DNA of 64,000 nucleotides from Alitabrizicola rongguiensis. Lineage in GTDB: Bacteria > Pseudomonadota > Alphaproteobacteria > Rhodobacterales > Rhodobacteraceae. The stretch covers positions 496,001-560,000 of the forward strand of contig NZ_JAKENF010000003.1 of the NCBI RefSeq assembly GCF_021491355.1, in the 5' to 3' direction. A program made the position numbers and the translations under genes. Positions 1 through 9,592 of this stretch are shown piece after piece (the first letter of the stretch is position 1; each line of letters opens with the position of its first letter). The notes under the pieces are model-generated. The model worked only from the letters and a program-made list of their open reading frames with translations, had not been told where the DNA came from and ran no database searches.

Positions 1-1147
1 TCGACAGCTCGAACCCCTCGCGGCGCATGTTCTCGATCAGGACGCCCATCTGCAATTCGCCGCGGCCCGACACCTCGAAGGCCTCACCGCCGGGCGTGTC
101 GGCGACCTTGATCGCGACGTTGGTCTCGGCCTCTTTCATCAGCCGTTCGCGGATGACACGCGACTGGACCTTGTTGCCGTCGCGGCCCGCCAGAGGCGAG
201 TCATTGATGCCGAAGGTCACGGTGATCGTCGGCGGGTCGATCGGCTGGGCGGGCAGGGCGGTGTCGACCTCAAGCGCGCAGAGCGTGTCGGCCACGGTCG
301 CCTTGGTCATGCCGGCTAGCGTGACGATGTCACCGGCGATCGCCTCGTCGATGGCGGTCTGGTTCAGGCCGCGGAAGGCAAGGATCTTGGTGACGCGGAA
401 CTGCTCGATCCGCTCGCCGGTGCGCGACAGCGCCTTGAGTGTGGTGCCGACGGTCAGCTTTCCGCTTTCGACGCGGCCGGTCAGGATGCGGCCGATGAAG
501 GGGTCGGCGGACAGGGTGGTCGCCAGCATCCGGAAGGGTTCCGACTGATGGGCCAGCTGCTTCGGCGCAGGAACGTGGCGCACGATCAGGTCGAACAAGG
601 CGTCGAGATTCTTGCGGGGGCCGTCGAGGCTCTCATCCGCCCAACCCGAACGCCCGCTCGCATAGAGATGCGGGAAGTCGAGCTGTTCGTCGGTGGCGCC
701 AAGGTTGGCGAACAGGTCGAACACCTCGTTTAGCGCCCGGTCGGGTTCGGCGTCGGGCTTGTCGACCTTGTTCAGCACCACGATCGGCCGCAGGCCAAGC
801 GCCAGCGCCTTCGATGTCACGAACTTGGTCTGCGGCATCGGGCCTTCGGCGGCATCGACCAGCAGCACCACGCCATCGACCATGCTCAGGATGCGCTCCA
901 CCTCGCCGCCGAAATCGGCGTGGCCGGGCGTGTCGACGATGTTGATGCGGGTATCGCCATGCTCGACGCTGGTACACTTCGCCAGGATGGTGATCCCGCG
1001 TTCGCGTTCGATGTCGTTGCTGTCCATCGCACGCTCAGTCACCGACTGGTTCTCGCGGAAGGAACCGGACTGTTTCAGCAGCTCATCGACGAGGGTGGTC
1101 TTGCCATGGTCGACATGCGCGATGATGGCGATGTTGCGAAGCTCCAT
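1..1147 (-). CDS. typA: GTP-binding protein TypA/BipA, 3' end cut by window edge
   Basis: This is a ribosome-associated translational GTPase of the EF-G/LepA superfamily. The N-terminal 382 residues are present; the C-terminal part lies outside the window. The P-loop AHVDHGKTT is at about residues 10-18, followed by a switch [12 protein letters not shown] and an NKVD specificity motif, then the start of the beta-barrel domain II. The ATG at 1147 sits right before the conserved [11 protein letters not shown] start of the family. It lies 100 bp downstream of two YitT-like genes on the same strand and may be co-transcribed with them. BipA is known to act in ribosome assembly and stress adaptation; nothing here suggests a special role. 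Confidence 0.95.
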   Translation of the reverse strand, partial: MELRNIAIIAHVDHGKTTLVDELLKQSGSFRENQSVTERAMDSNDIERERGITILAKCTSVEHGDTRINIVDTPGHADFGGEVERILSMVDGVVLLVDAAEGPMPQTKFVTSKALALGLRPIVVLNKVDKPDAEPDRALNEVFDLFANLGATDEQLDFPHLYASGRSGWADESLDGPRKNLDALFDLIVRHVPAPKQLAHQSEPFRMLATTLSADPFIGRILTGRVESGKLTVGTTLKALSRTGERIEQFRVTKILAFRGLNQTAIDEAIAGDIVTLAGMTKATVADTLCALEVDTALPAQPIDPPTITVTFGINDSPLAGRDGNKVQSRVIRERLMKEAETNVAIKVADTPGGEAFEVSGRGELQMGVLIENMRREGFELS

Positions 1148-1247
1148 CGGGAGGGTCTCTTTCAGATCGGAAGGTTTGGGCGGGCGATACCTCAGCCAAG
1201 CCAGAAAGGCCAGCAGAAGATTTTGCAGGCGCAGAAGGGGTGGAAAA

Positions 1248-1862
1248 TCAGGTGGCGACGTAACGGTCGCGGCGGTGATTGATGGCGATGATGAGGTTCA
1301 GCACAACCACCCCCGGCAGCGACCAGAGCACCCGGTCGAGCGGCAGGATCATCGCGGCCACGAGGAACAGCGCCGCGTCGAAACCCATCTGCAGCCATCC
1401 GGCGCGAACGCCGAAGCGGTCCTGCACCATGACCGCAAGGATGCCGATTCCGCCAAGGCTCGACCCATGACGGAACAGGATCAGCAGACCCACACCGGAC
1501 AGGACGCCGAACAGGATGCCCGCCAGCAGCGGATCGACCGCGCCAAGCGACAGATAGCGCGGGAGAAGGGCGGAGAAGGCTGACAGGAGGCCGACCGACA
1601 GGAAGCTTTTCAGCGTGAAGCCCAGCCCGATCCGCCGGTAGCCCAGCCAGTAGAATGGCAGGTTGATGACGAAGAATACCCAGCCGAAGGCGATGCCGGT
1701 CGTGTAGGAGATCAGCAGCGCCAGCCCCGCCGTCTGTCCGGTGATGAAGCCGGCATTGCGCAGGAACTGAAGTGCAAGGGCGCAAAGCAACGTGCCGGTC
1801 AGCAGCCCTTGGGCATCATCAAGCGGGCCGTGGCGGACTGGATCGTGCTCAGGCAGCGACAT
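1248..1862 (-). CDS. YitT family membrane protein (downstream paralog)
   Basis: Predicted integral membrane protein of about 204 residues with five or six hydrophobic segments, resembling YitT/DUF161 proteins of unknown function. The chosen ATG at 1862 gives the N-terminus [12 protein letters not shown] and overlaps the end of the upstream paralog by 14 bp, which indicates translational coupling. A longer reading to 1946 would only add residues encoded over the neighbour. The C-terminus [11 protein letters not shown] is almost identical to that of the upstream gene, so the pair is a tandem duplication. Substrate and function are not known. Confidence 0.8.
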   Translation of the reverse strand: MSLPEHDPVRHGPLDDAQGLLTGTLLCALALQFLRNAGFITGQTAGLALLISYTTGIAFGWVFFVINLPFYWLGYRRIGLGFTLKSFLSVGLLSAFSALLPRYLSLGAVDPLLAGILFGVLSGVGLLILFRHGSSLGGIGILAVMVQDRFGVRAGWLQMGFDAALFLVAAMILPLDRVLWSLPGVVVLNLIIAINHRRDRYVAT

Positions 1863-2451
1863 AGCGGTCGCGGCGGTGGTTGATGGCAAGGAACAGGTTG
1901 AAGACCGCGGCTCCGATGAAGCTGTAGACGAGCAGGGTCGGTTCAATCATCACGGCCGCCACGGCGAAGATCGCCACGTCGACCACCAGCTGGAAGTACC
2001 CGGCCGGAAAACCCGTCTTGTCCTGCAGCATCAGCCCCAGGATCGACAGCCCGCCGAAACTACCGCCATGGCGGACGACCGACAGGGCAGAGAAGCCAAA
2101 GAGCGTGCCGAACAGCATCGCCGCAAAGGCGGGCTCGATATGGCCGAACTCGATCCAGCGCGGCAGGATCGCGGTGGCAAGCGTCAGCAGCCCGACCGAG
2201 ATCGCCGTCTTCAGCGCGAAACGGGCACCCATGCGGACGTAGCCGAGCCAAAGGAACGGCAGGCTGATAGTGAAATAGACCAGCGGAAAGGGCAGGCCGG
2301 TCGCATAGCTGACCAGCGCCGCGACGCCGGTGGTCTGACCCGAGACAAAGCCCATATGGGTCATGATCTGCAGGCCCACCGCTCCGACGCAGACGCCGAA
2401 GGCGATGCCTTGAATGTCTTCCATCAGCGTGTGGTGGCGCGGGTCGGTCAT
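1849..2451 (-). CDS. YitT family membrane protein (upstream paralog)
   Basis: Predicted polytopic membrane protein of 200 residues, similar along its length to the following gene: shared phrases include [38 protein letters not shown] and the tail [12 protein letters not shown]. The ATG at 2451 is chosen because GGAG lies about 8 bp upstream. A longer reading from 2493 has no ribosome site. The gene heads a probable two- or three-gene unit running toward typA. YitT-type proteins have no established biochemical role. Confidence 0.8.
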   Translation of the reverse strand: MTDPRHHTLMEDIQGIAFGVCVGAVGLQIMTHMGFVSGQTTGVAALVSYATGLPFPLVYFTISLPFLWLGYVRMGARFALKTAISVGLLTLATAILPRWIEFGHIEPAFAAMLFGTLFGFSALSVVRHGGSFGGLSILGLMLQDKTGFPAGYFQLVVDVAIFAVAAVMIEPTLLVYSFIGAAVFNLFLAINHRRDRYVAA

Positions 2452-2535
2452 GGCGTGTCTCCGGGAATTGACACGCTTGTAGCGTGACTCCAATTTTAAG
2501 TCAACATTGCTGACCTAGATCGCGGTGCCAGATTG

Positions 2536-2559
2536 AAAAGGGGCGCCGAATGACGCCCC
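2536..2559 (-). terminator. Rho-independent terminator after icd
   Basis: On the minus strand GGGGCG, an 8-nt loop and CGCCCC are followed by TTTT (plus-strand coordinates 2554-2559 and 2540-2545 for the arms). It lies 55 bp past the icd stop codon and in front of the YitT pair, so it should end icd transcription. Confidence 0.75.
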
Positions 2560-2570
2560 AATCCCAACGA

Positions 2571-2608
2571 TTCTTCTACGAAAAATCAGAAATTTCGTAG
2601 AAATTTCG
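2571..2608. repeat. TTTCTACGAAA / TTTCGTAGAA palindromic element, copy 1
   Basis: TTCTTCTACGAAAAATC is followed by AAATTTCGTAGAAATTTCG, together forming an A/T-rich hairpin with a central CGTAG core. It lies directly after the icd stop codon. Related copies occur near 29788-29824 and 58178-58251. Part of the icd 3' untranslated region. Confidence 0.55.
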
Positions 2609-2614
2609 TCCGTT

Positions 2615-3829
2615 TCAGCCCTTGAGCGCCTTGTTCAGGTACTCATCGACCTTCTCGAGATAGCCCATGGTCGAGAGCCACTTCTGGTCCGGACCGACCA
2701 GCAGGGCGAGGTCCTTGGTCATCCAGCCATCCTCGACCGCATCGACTGTCACCTTTTCCAGCGTCGTGGCGAAGCGCATCAGCGCATCGTTGTTGTCGAG
2801 CTTGGCGCGATGCTTCAGGCCGCCGGTCCAAGCGTAGATCGAGGCGACGGAGTTGGTCGAGGTCTCCTTGCCCTTCTGGTGCTCGCGGTAGTGGCGGGTG
2901 ACAGTGCCATGCGCGGCTTCCGCCTCGACCGTCTTGCCATCGGGTGTCATCAGAACCGAGGTCATCAGGCCGAGCGAGCCGAAGCCCTGCGCGACAGTAT
3001 CCGACTGCACGTCGCCGTCGTAGTTCTTGCAGGCCCAGACATAGCCGCCCGACCATTTCAGCGCCGAAGCCACCATGTCGTCGATCAGGCGGTGCTCGTA
3101 GGTGATGCCGGCCTTCTTGAAGGCGTCGGCGAACTCTTCCTCATAGACCTTCTGGAAGATGTCCTTGAAGCGGCCGTCATAGGCCTTGAGGATGGTGTTC
3201 TTGGTCGACAGATACACCGGCCAGCCGAGGTTCAGGCCGTAGTTCAGCGAGGCGCGGGCGAAATCGGTGACCGAGTCGTCGAGGTTGTACATGCCCATGT
3301 AGACGCCGGACGAGGGCGCGTCATAGACGTCCTTCTCGATCACGGTGCCGTCGTTGCCGACGAATTTCATCGTCAGCTTGCCGGCGCCGGGGAAGCGGAA
3401 ATCGGTGGCGCGGTACTGGTCGCCGAAGGCGTGGCGGCCGACGACGATCGGCTTGGTCCAGCCGGGCACAAGGCGCGGTACGTTCCGGCAGATGATCGGC
3501 TGGCGGAAGATCACGCCGCCGAGGATGTTGCGGATCGTGCCGTTCGGGCTTTTCCACATCTGCTTCAGGCCGAATTCCTCGACCCGTGCCTCGTCCGGGG
3601 TGATGGTCGCGCATTTCACGCCGACGCCGTATTTCTTGATCGCGTTCGCCGCATCGACAGTGATCTGGTCGTTGGTCGCGTCACGCGCCTCGATGCCGAG
3701 GTCGTAGTATTTCAGGTCGATGTCGAGATAGGGCAGGATCAGTTTCTTCTTGATGAAGTCCCAGATGATCCGGGTCATCTCGTCGCCGTCGAGTTCGACG
3801 ACGGGGTTCGCTACCTTGATCTTCGACAT
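2615..3829 (-). CDS. icd: NADP-dependent isocitrate dehydrogenase
   Basis: Homodimeric-type isocitrate dehydrogenase (404 residues) that oxidatively decarboxylates isocitrate to 2-oxoglutarate in the TCA cycle. The sequence has the eukaryote-like subfamily start [19 protein letters not shown], the substrate loop around KSPNGTIRN, the YDGDVQSD metal-site region and the [16 protein letters not shown] cofactor region. The ATG at 3829 is chosen because AAGGGG lies just upstream and family proteins begin there; a 51-codon extension is open but unsupported. A strong terminator follows at 2536-2559. The gene appears monocistronic. Confidence 0.97.
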   Translation of the reverse strand: MSKIKVANPVVELDGDEMTRIIWDFIKKKLILPYLDIDLKYYDLGIEARDATNDQITVDAANAIKKYGVGVKCATITPDEARVEEFGLKQMWKSPNGTIRNILGGVIFRQPIICRNVPRLVPGWTKPIVVGRHAFGDQYRATDFRFPGAGKLTMKFVGNDGTVIEKDVYDAPSSGVYMGMYNLDDSVTDFARASLNYGLNLGWPVYLSTKNTILKAYDGRFKDIFQKVYEEEFADAFKKAGITYEHRLIDDMVASALKWSGGYVWACKNYDGDVQSDTVAQGFGSLGLMTSVLMTPDGKTVEAEAAHGTVTRHYREHQKGKETSTNSVASIYAWTGGLKHRAKLDNNDALMRFATTLEKVTVDAVEDGWMTKDLALLVGPDQKWLSTMGYLEKVDEYLNKALKG

Positions 3830-3936
3830 GGGTGCCCCTTGCGGTTTGAGATTCGACTGGGGGTCACATAGCGGAATTCGACGGGCTTGGGAAGTATGGT
3901 ATGCAATGGCATACCGAAATGTCGCGGACCGCTGGC

Positions 3937-4533
3937 TCAGTTCCCGAAGAAACTCCGGGTCCGAGCGCGGACCCAGACCCACAAGCGCGGTGCCCCGCGC
4001 GCGACCTTGGCCCCAACGCGCGTCTCGAGCTGTTCGGCGGTCACATTGTAGGTGATCCAGGTGCCGCCACCCGAGACGAGGTTCTGCATCACCGGCTGCA
4101 CGCGGTCGAGCGACTTGGCAAAGACCGCGTCGGGGCTTTCGGCCGCCTCGAATTCTTGCCAGAGAGCGCGGAACTCGCTCGCCTGGTCGGCGGGGAGAAG
4201 GCCGAAGATCCGCTCGGCCGCGGCAGCCTCGGCCGCAACCACGGCTGCCGAGCCGTGGGCTTCGCCATTGGCGGAGTGGATTGGCACGTCGCCCACGTCG
4301 ATCTCGACAAGGTCATGAAGAAGCAGCATCCGGATGACCCGGTCGATCTGCACGCCCGGACCGGCCTGATCGGCCAGCACCATGGCGTAAAGCGCCAGGT
4401 GCCAGGAATGCTCGCCCGAGTTTTCGGGGCGTGATCCGTCGCCGAGCGTCGTTGCGCGCAGGACCGCTTTCAGCCGGTCGGCTTCGTTGAGAAAGGCGAA
4501 CTGCGCCGCGAGACGGTCGTCGCCCGCGGTCAA
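3937..4533 (-). CDS. HD domain hydrolase (YfbR/HDDC2-like nucleotidase candidate)
   Basis: Protein of 198 residues with an HD phosphohydrolase domain: His42 in [12 protein letters not shown], the HD pair at about 73-74 in [13 protein letters not shown], and Asp143 in the AKSLDRVQP helix. These match the metal ligands of HD-domain deoxynucleoside-monophosphate phosphatases such as YfbR/HDDC2, so a 5'-nucleotidase role is plausible but unproven. The last 30 residues are basic and aromatic. The start overlaps the stop of the upstream small gene (ATGA), and both appear to be in one operon with the alpha/beta hydrolase. Confidence 0.8.
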   Translation of the reverse strand: MTAGDDRLAAQFAFLNEADRLKAVLRATTLGDGSRPENSGEHSWHLALYAMVLADQAGPGVQIDRVIRMLLLHDLVEIDVGDVPIHSANGEAHGSAAVVAAEAAAAERIFGLLPADQASEFRALWQEFEAAESPDAVFAKSLDRVQPVMQNLVSGGGTWITYNVTAEQLETRVGAKVARGAPRLWVWVRARTRSFFGN

Positions 4534-4793
4534 TGCCCGATGCTCAGGTCTTTGGGCGCCTCGGGCGCCGTTGCTCCGGTTTCGGCGGCGGTGATCGCGG
4601 CTTCGAGGAACTTGCGCCCGCGCCGTTCGGCTAGGCGCAGGCGGATCGAGGTCAGGAAGGCTTCCTGCAGCGTCGTGGAGGAGGCGCCCAGCACGCGGCT
4701 TACATCGACATAGAGCCGGTCGTTGCCGAACTTCTCCATCGCCTCGATCGTGTCGCGGGCCAGATTGTCTGCCAGATCGTCGATCAGTGCCAT
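4530..4793 (-). CDS. Conserved small protein of unknown function (87 aa)
   Basis: An 87-residue soluble, mostly helical protein. The region ALIDDLADNLARDTIEAMEKFGNDRLYVDVSRVLGASS is followed by a basic helix and an Ala/Pro-rich tail. No recognised domain. It lies 10 bp after the alpha/beta hydrolase gene and overlaps the HD hydrolase by 4 bp, so it is likely translated in the same operon. Codon use matches the neighbours, supporting a real gene. Confidence 0.7.
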   Translation of the reverse strand: MALIDDLADNLARDTIEAMEKFGNDRLYVDVSRVLGASSTTLQEAFLTSIRLRLAERRGRKFLEAAITAAETGATAPEAPKDLSIGH

Positions 4794-4803
4794 GGGCAGG
4801 TCC

Positions 4804-5463
4804 TCAGCGGGTGCCTTCGGTCAGGCGCCGCTTCACGTAGTCGCTGACCGTCTGGATCATCGGCTTCATATGCGCTTCCTCGTCCTTGAAGAAGTGATCC
4901 GCCCCCTCGATCTGCGAGTGGGTGATCTTGATCCCTTTCTGCTCATGCAGCTTGTTGACCAGCGCCGTCGTATCCTTGGGCGGCGCCACGCGGTCGGCGG
5001 TGCCGTTGATGATAAGGCCCGAGGACGGGCAGGGTGCGAGGAACGAGAAATCGTACATGTTGGCCGGCGGGCTGACCGAGACGAATCCGGTGATCTCGGG
5101 GCGGCGCATCAAGAGTTGCATCCCGATCCAGGCACCAAAGGAGAAACCGGCGACCCAGCAATGCTTGGCGTTCTGGTTCAGCGCCTGCAGGTAGTCGAGC
5201 GCCGAGGCGGCGTCCGACAGTTCACCGATCCCCTGATCATACTCGCCCTGACTGCGACCGACCCCGCGGAAGTTGAAGCGCAGCACGGTGAAGCCAAGGT
5301 TGTAGAAGGCGTAATGCAGGTTGTAGACAACCTTGTTGTTCATCGTGCCCCCGAACTGCGGATGGGGGTGCAGCACGATGGCGATCGGTGCGTCGCGGTC
5401 CTTCTGCGGATGGTAACGGCCTTCGAGGCGCCCCTCGGGGCCTGCAAAGATCACTTCGGGCAT
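4804..5463 (-). CDS. Alpha/beta hydrolase (dienelactone-hydrolase/YheT-like fold)
   Basis: A 219-residue alpha/beta hydrolase. The nucleophile elbow is GFSFGAW with Ser108; Asp157 (NGTADRVAPP) and His190 (EGADHFF) complete a plausible catalytic triad. The early HPHPQFGGTM segment forms the usual oxyanion region of this bacterial subfamily. The ATG at 5463 begins MPEVIFAGPEGRLEG, the family-like start. The substrate is unknown. First gene of a three-gene minus-strand unit, divergent from the iscR-suf operon, so both share the intergenic region 5464-5617. Confidence 0.8.
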   Translation of the reverse strand: MPEVIFAGPEGRLEGRYHPQKDRDAPIAIVLHPHPQFGGTMNNKVVYNLHYAFYNLGFTVLRFNFRGVGRSQGEYDQGIGELSDAASALDYLQALNQNAKHCWVAGFSFGAWIGMQLLMRRPEITGFVSVSPPANMYDFSFLAPCPSSGLIINGTADRVAPPKDTTALVNKLHEQKGIKITHSQIEGADHFFKDEEAHMKPMIQTVSDYVKRRLTEGTR

Positions 5464-5497
5464 TTCGTCGCCTGTCTCTTTCTGATCCGATGAATTG

Positions 5498-5526
5498 TTG
5501 ACAAATTCGCTCGGATTATTTAGAAC
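5498..5526 (+). promoter_or_regulatory. Candidate sigma-70 promoter of the iscR-suf operon
   Basis: TTGACA (5498-5503) is followed after exactly 17 bp by TAGAAC (5521-5526). The -35 is a perfect match and the -10 fits 4 of 6. The inferred start is near 5533, about 85 bp before iscR. The -10 overlaps an Irr-box-like motif, consistent with repression. Confidence 0.55.
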
Positions 5527-5535
5527 CATTCCAGA
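5519..5535. promoter_or_regulatory. Irr-box (ICE)-like operator upstream of iscR
   Basis: TTTAGAA-CCA-TTCCAGA matches the known alphaproteobacterial iron control element (TTTAGAA-N3-TTCTAAA) at 12 of 14 arm positions. It overlaps the -10 hexamer of the candidate iscR promoter, so binding would be expected to block transcription. The protein that binds it is inferred. Confidence 0.5.
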
Positions 5536-5617
5536 TTCCGGCGGGGCCGGAGCGGGTCGCAGGTGAGTTAAGCAGCCTTGGCCCGTCCGTCAATTGATCA
5601 CGTTGCGGGGCGCGACA

Positions 5618-6076
5618 ATGAAACTCTCGACCAAGGGACGTTATGCAATGATGGCGCTGGCCGATCTGGCGCTGGCCCGGCCCGATGACCTCGTGTCGCT
5701 GGCTGCAATTTCCAAGCGTCAGGACATCTCGCTGCCCTATCTCGAACAGCTCTTCGTCAAGCTGCGCCGCGCCGGTCTGGTCGAGGCGGCGCGCGGGCCG
5801 GGCGGCGGATACAAGCTCGCCCGCGCCCCCGAAGACATTCGCGTGTCCGAGGTCCTGGAGGCCGTGGATGAGACGGTCAGCGCGCTCCATACCGGGGCGG
5901 GGGCCACCGGTGGGGTGTCGGGCACACGGGCACAGTCGATGACAAACCGGCTGTGGGAGGGCCTCTCGGCGCATGTCTATGTGTTCCTGCACCAGACGAC
6001 GCTGGCGGACGTGATCGGCAACGGCATGAAACCCTGCCCGGCGGTGCCGGCGCTGTTCGCGGTGGTGGACGAGTAA
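5618..6076 (+). CDS. iscR: Rrf2 family Fe-S/iron regulator, IscR-like
   Basis: A 152-residue Rrf2-family winged-helix regulator expected to control the downstream Fe-S assembly genes. The N-terminus MKLSTKGRYAMMALADLAL and the wing GPGGGYKLAR are typical. Classical IscR has three clustered cysteines for a [2Fe-2S] cluster; this protein has a single cysteine, Cys140 near the C-terminus (MKPCPAVPALF). That matches the known Rhodobacter sphaeroides type of IscR. The ATG at 5618 is preferred over an upstream TTG because it begins the conserved MKLSTKGRYA. It is the first gene of the suf operon. Confidence 0.9.
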   Translation: MKLSTKGRYAMMALADLALARPDDLVSLAAISKRQDISLPYLEQLFVKLRRAGLVEAARGPGGGYKLARAPEDIRVSEVLEAVDETVSALHTGAGATGGVSGTRAQSMTNRLWEGLSAHVYVFLHQTTLADVIGNGMKPCPAVPALFAVVDE

Positions 6077-6080
6077 GAAA

Positions 6081-6163
6081 GGGGGCTGTCTGCCCCCTCT
6101 TGGCCTGACGGCCAATTCACCCCCGAGGATATTTGGGAACAGAAGAAGGAACAGGGCAGGGCA
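6081..6163 (+). repeat. Intergenic repeat family A, copy 1
   Basis: Contains hairpin GGGGGC-TGTCT-GCCCCC (6081-6097), hairpin TGGCC-TGAC-GGCCA (6101-6114), then CCCCCGAGGATATTT (6121-6135) and a purine-rich tract ending at the start codon of the next gene, where it supplies the ribosome site. Copies 2 and 3 lie at 39954-40020 and 50383-50468. Confidence 0.75.
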
Positions 6164-7213
6164 ATGGCACCCCGCGTCTATCTTGACTGGAACGCGACGA
6201 CGCCGCTGCGCCCCGAGGCGCGGGCGGCAATGGTTGCGACGATGGATGTGGTGGGCAATCCTTCTTCCGTGCATGCCGAAGGCCGCGAGGCCAAGGGGCT
6301 GATGGAGCGGGCGCGGATGCAGGTGGCAGCGGCGCTTGGCGCCGAGGGGGCGGACATCGTCTTCGTCTCGGGCGCGACCGAGGCGGCGGCGCTCGCCTGT
6401 GCGGGGCGGGGGCTGGTCTGCGCCGACATCGAACATGAGGCGGTCAGTGCCTGGTGTGATGCGCGCCTCGCCGTAGATCGGGACGGTCGCGTTGCCGTTG
6501 TGGCCCCCGCCGGAACCGCGCTGCAACTGGCCAATTCCGAAACCGGGGTCATCCAGGACCTGCCCGAGGGGATCGCCGTCAGCGACCTGACGCAGGCCTT
6601 CGGCAAGATCCCCTTTGCCTTCAACTGGCTGGGCTGCGCGATGGGATTCGTGTCCGCGCACAAGCTGGGCGGCCCAAAGGGCGTTGGGGCGCTGGTGATC
6701 CGCCGCGGCCTTGATGTTGCCTCGCAGCTGAAGGGCGGGGGGCAGGAGATGGGGCGGCGTGCGGGGACGGAAAACCTGATCGGCATCGCGGGCTTCGGGG
6801 CTGCAGCCGAGGCGGCGGCGCGGGATCTGGCCGACGGGGCCTGGGAACCGGTCGAGCAATTTAGAAATATTCTAGATGACGCATTGTCGGCTCCGGAATT
6901 TAGGACTATTTCAGTCGGAAAAGGCGCGCGACGCCTGCCCAACACGCTTTGCCTCGTCTCGCCGGGCTGGAAGGGCGAGACGCAGGTGATGCAGATGGAC
7001 CTGGCCGGCTTCGCGGTTTCCGCCGGATCGGCCTGTTCCTCGGGCAAGGTGCGCGCCAGCCGGGTGCTGCGGGCGATGGGATACGACGAAACCGAGGCCT
7101 CCTCGGCATTGCGTATCTCTCTTGGGCCCGGGGTGACGGAGGCCGAGGTGATGCGCTTTGCCGAAACCTGGCAGGCGGCCTACCGGCGGTTCGAGGCGCG
7201 GCGAGCGTCGTGA
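6164..7213 (+). CDS. Cysteine desulfurase, IscS/NifS-like (first of two)
   Basis: A 349-residue class V aminotransferase-fold cysteine desulfurase providing persulfide sulfur for Fe-S clusters. It shows [10 protein letters not shown] at the start, the PLP lysine K167 in [10 protein letters not shown] and the catalytic Cys291 in [10 protein letters not shown], which is the short-loop group I (IscS/NifS) form. It is shorter than the usual 390-400 residues, with trimming around residues 90-150. It follows iscR by 87 bp that hold repeat family A. Two Irr-box-like motifs with rare codons lie inside the coding sequence at 6860-6915. A second desulfurase of the SufS type closes the operon. Confidence 0.9.
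   Translation: MAPRVYLDWNATTPLRPEARAAMVATMDVVGNPSSVHAEGREAKGLMERARMQVAAALGAEGADIVFVSGATEAAALACAGRGLVCADIEHEAVSAWCDARLAVDRDGRVAVVAPAGTALQLANSETGVIQDLPEGIAVSDLTQAFGKIPFAFNWLGCAMGFVSAHKLGGPKGVGALVIRRGLDVASQLKGGGQEMGRRAGTENLIGIAGFGAAAEAAARDLADGAWEPVEQFRNILDDALSAPEFRTISVGKGARRLPNTLCLVSPGWKGETQVMQMDLAGFAVSAGSACSSGKVRASRVLRAMGYDETEASSALRISLGPGVTEAEVMRFAETWQAAYRRFEARRAS
6860..6876. promoter_or_regulatory. Irr-box (ICE)-like palindrome inside the desulfurase gene
   Basis: TTTAGAA-ATA-TTCTAGA matches the ICE palindrome at 13 of 14 arm positions. It is encoded with codons TTT AGA AAT ATT CTA, which are rare in this GC-rich window, so the DNA sequence itself may be under selection. It could control an internal promoter for sufB onward. 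Confidence 0.5.
6899..6915. promoter_or_regulatory. Degenerate second ICE-like motif
   Basis: TTTAGGA-CTA-TTTCAGT resembles the left arm of the ICE (6 of 7) with a weak right arm. It lies 39 bp after the stronger motif and is also encoded by unusual codons (TTT AGG ACT ATT TCA). Weak on its own. Confidence 0.25.
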
Positions 7214-7263
7214 TTGAGGGTTCAGGCTCTTCCGGGGGCCGGAGAGACGGAAAGGAACGCGGC

Positions 7264-8781
7264 ATGGGCGCGCTCGAAACCGAAGAACAGACCGACCTGA
7301 GGGAAGGCGTCGATCGCGAGACGATCCAGACCGTCAAGGCGATGTCCGGGACCTACAAGTATGGCTGGGACACCGAGATCGAGACCGAATACGCGCCCAA
7401 GGGCGTGAACGAGGACATCGTTCGCCTCATCAGCGAGAAGAACGGCGAGCCGGAGTGGATGCTCGACTGGCGTCTGGCCGCCTATCGCCGTTGGGTGCAG
7501 ATGGAAGAGCCGCGGTGGGCGATGCTCCACTATCCCGTGATCGACTATCAGGACCAGTATTACTTCGCCAAGCCGAAGAGCATGGCGGTGAAGCCGAAGA
7601 GCCTTGACGAGGTCGATCCGAAGCTGCTGGCCACCTACGAAAAGCTCGGCATCCCGCTGAAGGAACAGATGATTCTGGCCGGTGTCGAGGGGACCGAGAC
7701 GCGCAAGGTCGCGGTCGATGCGGTGTTCGACTCCGTCTCGGTCGGGACGACCTTCAAGGAAGAGCTGAAGAAGGCCGGCGTCATCTTCTGCGCGATTTCC
7801 GAGGCGATCCGCGAATATCCTGAGCTGGTGAAGAAGTATCTCGGTTCGGTCGTGCCGCAATCGGACAACTTCTTTGCGACGCTCAATTCGGCGGTCTTCT
7901 CGGACGGGTCCTTTGTCTACATCCCCGAGGGCGTGCGCTGCCCGATGGAGCTTTCGACCTATTTCCGCATTAATGCCGAGAATACCGGCCAGTTCGAGCG
8001 CACGCTGATCATCGCCGAAAAAGGCTCTTACGTGAGCTACCTCGAAGGCTGCACCGCGCCCAAGCGTGATACCCACCAATTGCATGCGGCGGTGGTCGAG
8101 ATCGTGGTGCTTGACGATGCCGAGGTGAAGTATTCCACCGTCCAGAACTGGTACCCGGGCGATGCCGAGGGCAGGGGCGGGATCTACAACTTCGTCACCA
8201 AGCGCGCCGATTGCCGGGGCGCGCGGTCGAAAGTGATGTGGACACAGGTCGAGACCGGATCGGCGATCACCTGGAAATATCCCTCCTGCATCTTGCGGGG
8301 CGAGGAGGCCCAAGGCGAATTCTACTCGATCGCCATCGCCAACAACGCCCAGCAGGCCGATACCGGCACCAAGATGGTCCATCTGGGCCGCAACACCAAG
8401 TCTCGGATCGTCTCCAAGGGGATCAGCGCGGGCAGGGCGCAGAACACCTATCGGGGCCTCGTCTCGATGCATCCGCGCGCGACGGGCAGCCGCAACTACA
8501 CCCAGTGCGACAGCCTGCTGATCGGCGACAAATGCGGGGCGCACACGGTTCCCTATATCGAGGTCAAGAACAACTCCTCGCGCTGCGAGCATGAGGCGAC
8601 GACCTCGAAGGTGGACGAGGACCAGCTGTTCTACTGCCGCTCGCGCGGCATGGACGAGGAACAGGCGGTGGCGCTGGTGGTGAACGGCTTCGTCAAGGAC
8701 GTGCTCCAGACGCTGCCGATGGAGTTCGCCATGGAAGCGCAGGCGCTGGTGGCGATCAGCCTGGAAGGCTCGGTCGGCTGA
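7264..8781 (+). CDS. sufB: Fe-S cluster assembly scaffold SufB
   Basis: A 505-residue SufB subunit of the SufBC2D scaffold on which Fe-S clusters are built in the cytosol. The C-terminal core contains the diagnostic [20 protein letters not shown] and [15 protein letters not shown] beta-helix segments and [14 protein letters not shown]. Conserved cysteines include that in SRCEHE. The ATG at 7264 is preceded by AGGAACG; upstream in-frame sequence overlaps the desulfurase. The 50-bp spacing from the previous gene fits the operon, though an internal promoter is possible given the ICE motif at 6860. Confidence 0.97.
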   Translation: MGALETEEQTDLREGVDRETIQTVKAMSGTYKYGWDTEIETEYAPKGVNEDIVRLISEKNGEPEWMLDWRLAAYRRWVQMEEPRWAMLHYPVIDYQDQYYFAKPKSMAVKPKSLDEVDPKLLATYEKLGIPLKEQMILAGVEGTETRKVAVDAVFDSVSVGTTFKEELKKAGVIFCAISEAIREYPELVKKYLGSVVPQSDNFFATLNSAVFSDGSFVYIPEGVRCPMELSTYFRINAENTGQFERTLIIAEKGSYVSYLEGCTAPKRDTHQLHAAVVEIVVLDDAEVKYSTVQNWYPGDAEGRGGIYNFVTKRADCRGARSKVMWTQVETGSAITWKYPSCILRGEEAQGEFYSIAIANNAQQADTGTKMVHLGRNTKSRIVSKGISAGRAQNTYRGLVSMHPRATGSRNYTQCDSLLIGDKCGAHTVPYIEVKNNSSRCEHEATTSKVDEDQLFYCRSRGMDEEQAVALVVNGFVKDVLQTLPMEFAMEAQALVAISLEGSVG

Positions 8782-8836
8782 GGAATTGCAGCGCAGGCGG
8801 CCAAGGGCCCCGCGCCGGTATCGGATGGGAAGAAAG

Positions 8837-9591
<755 letters not shown>

Positions 9592-9592
<1 letters not shown>

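Noticed and set aside
2810-3871. Long open frame opposite icd
   Set aside because: GC-rich shadow of icd with Val/Ala/Arg bias and no domain; typical antisense artefact.
6884-6912. Possible internal promoter TTGTCG-17 bp-TATTTC in the desulfurase gene
   Set aside because: The -10 matches only 3 of 6; kept only as a hint in the ICE finding.
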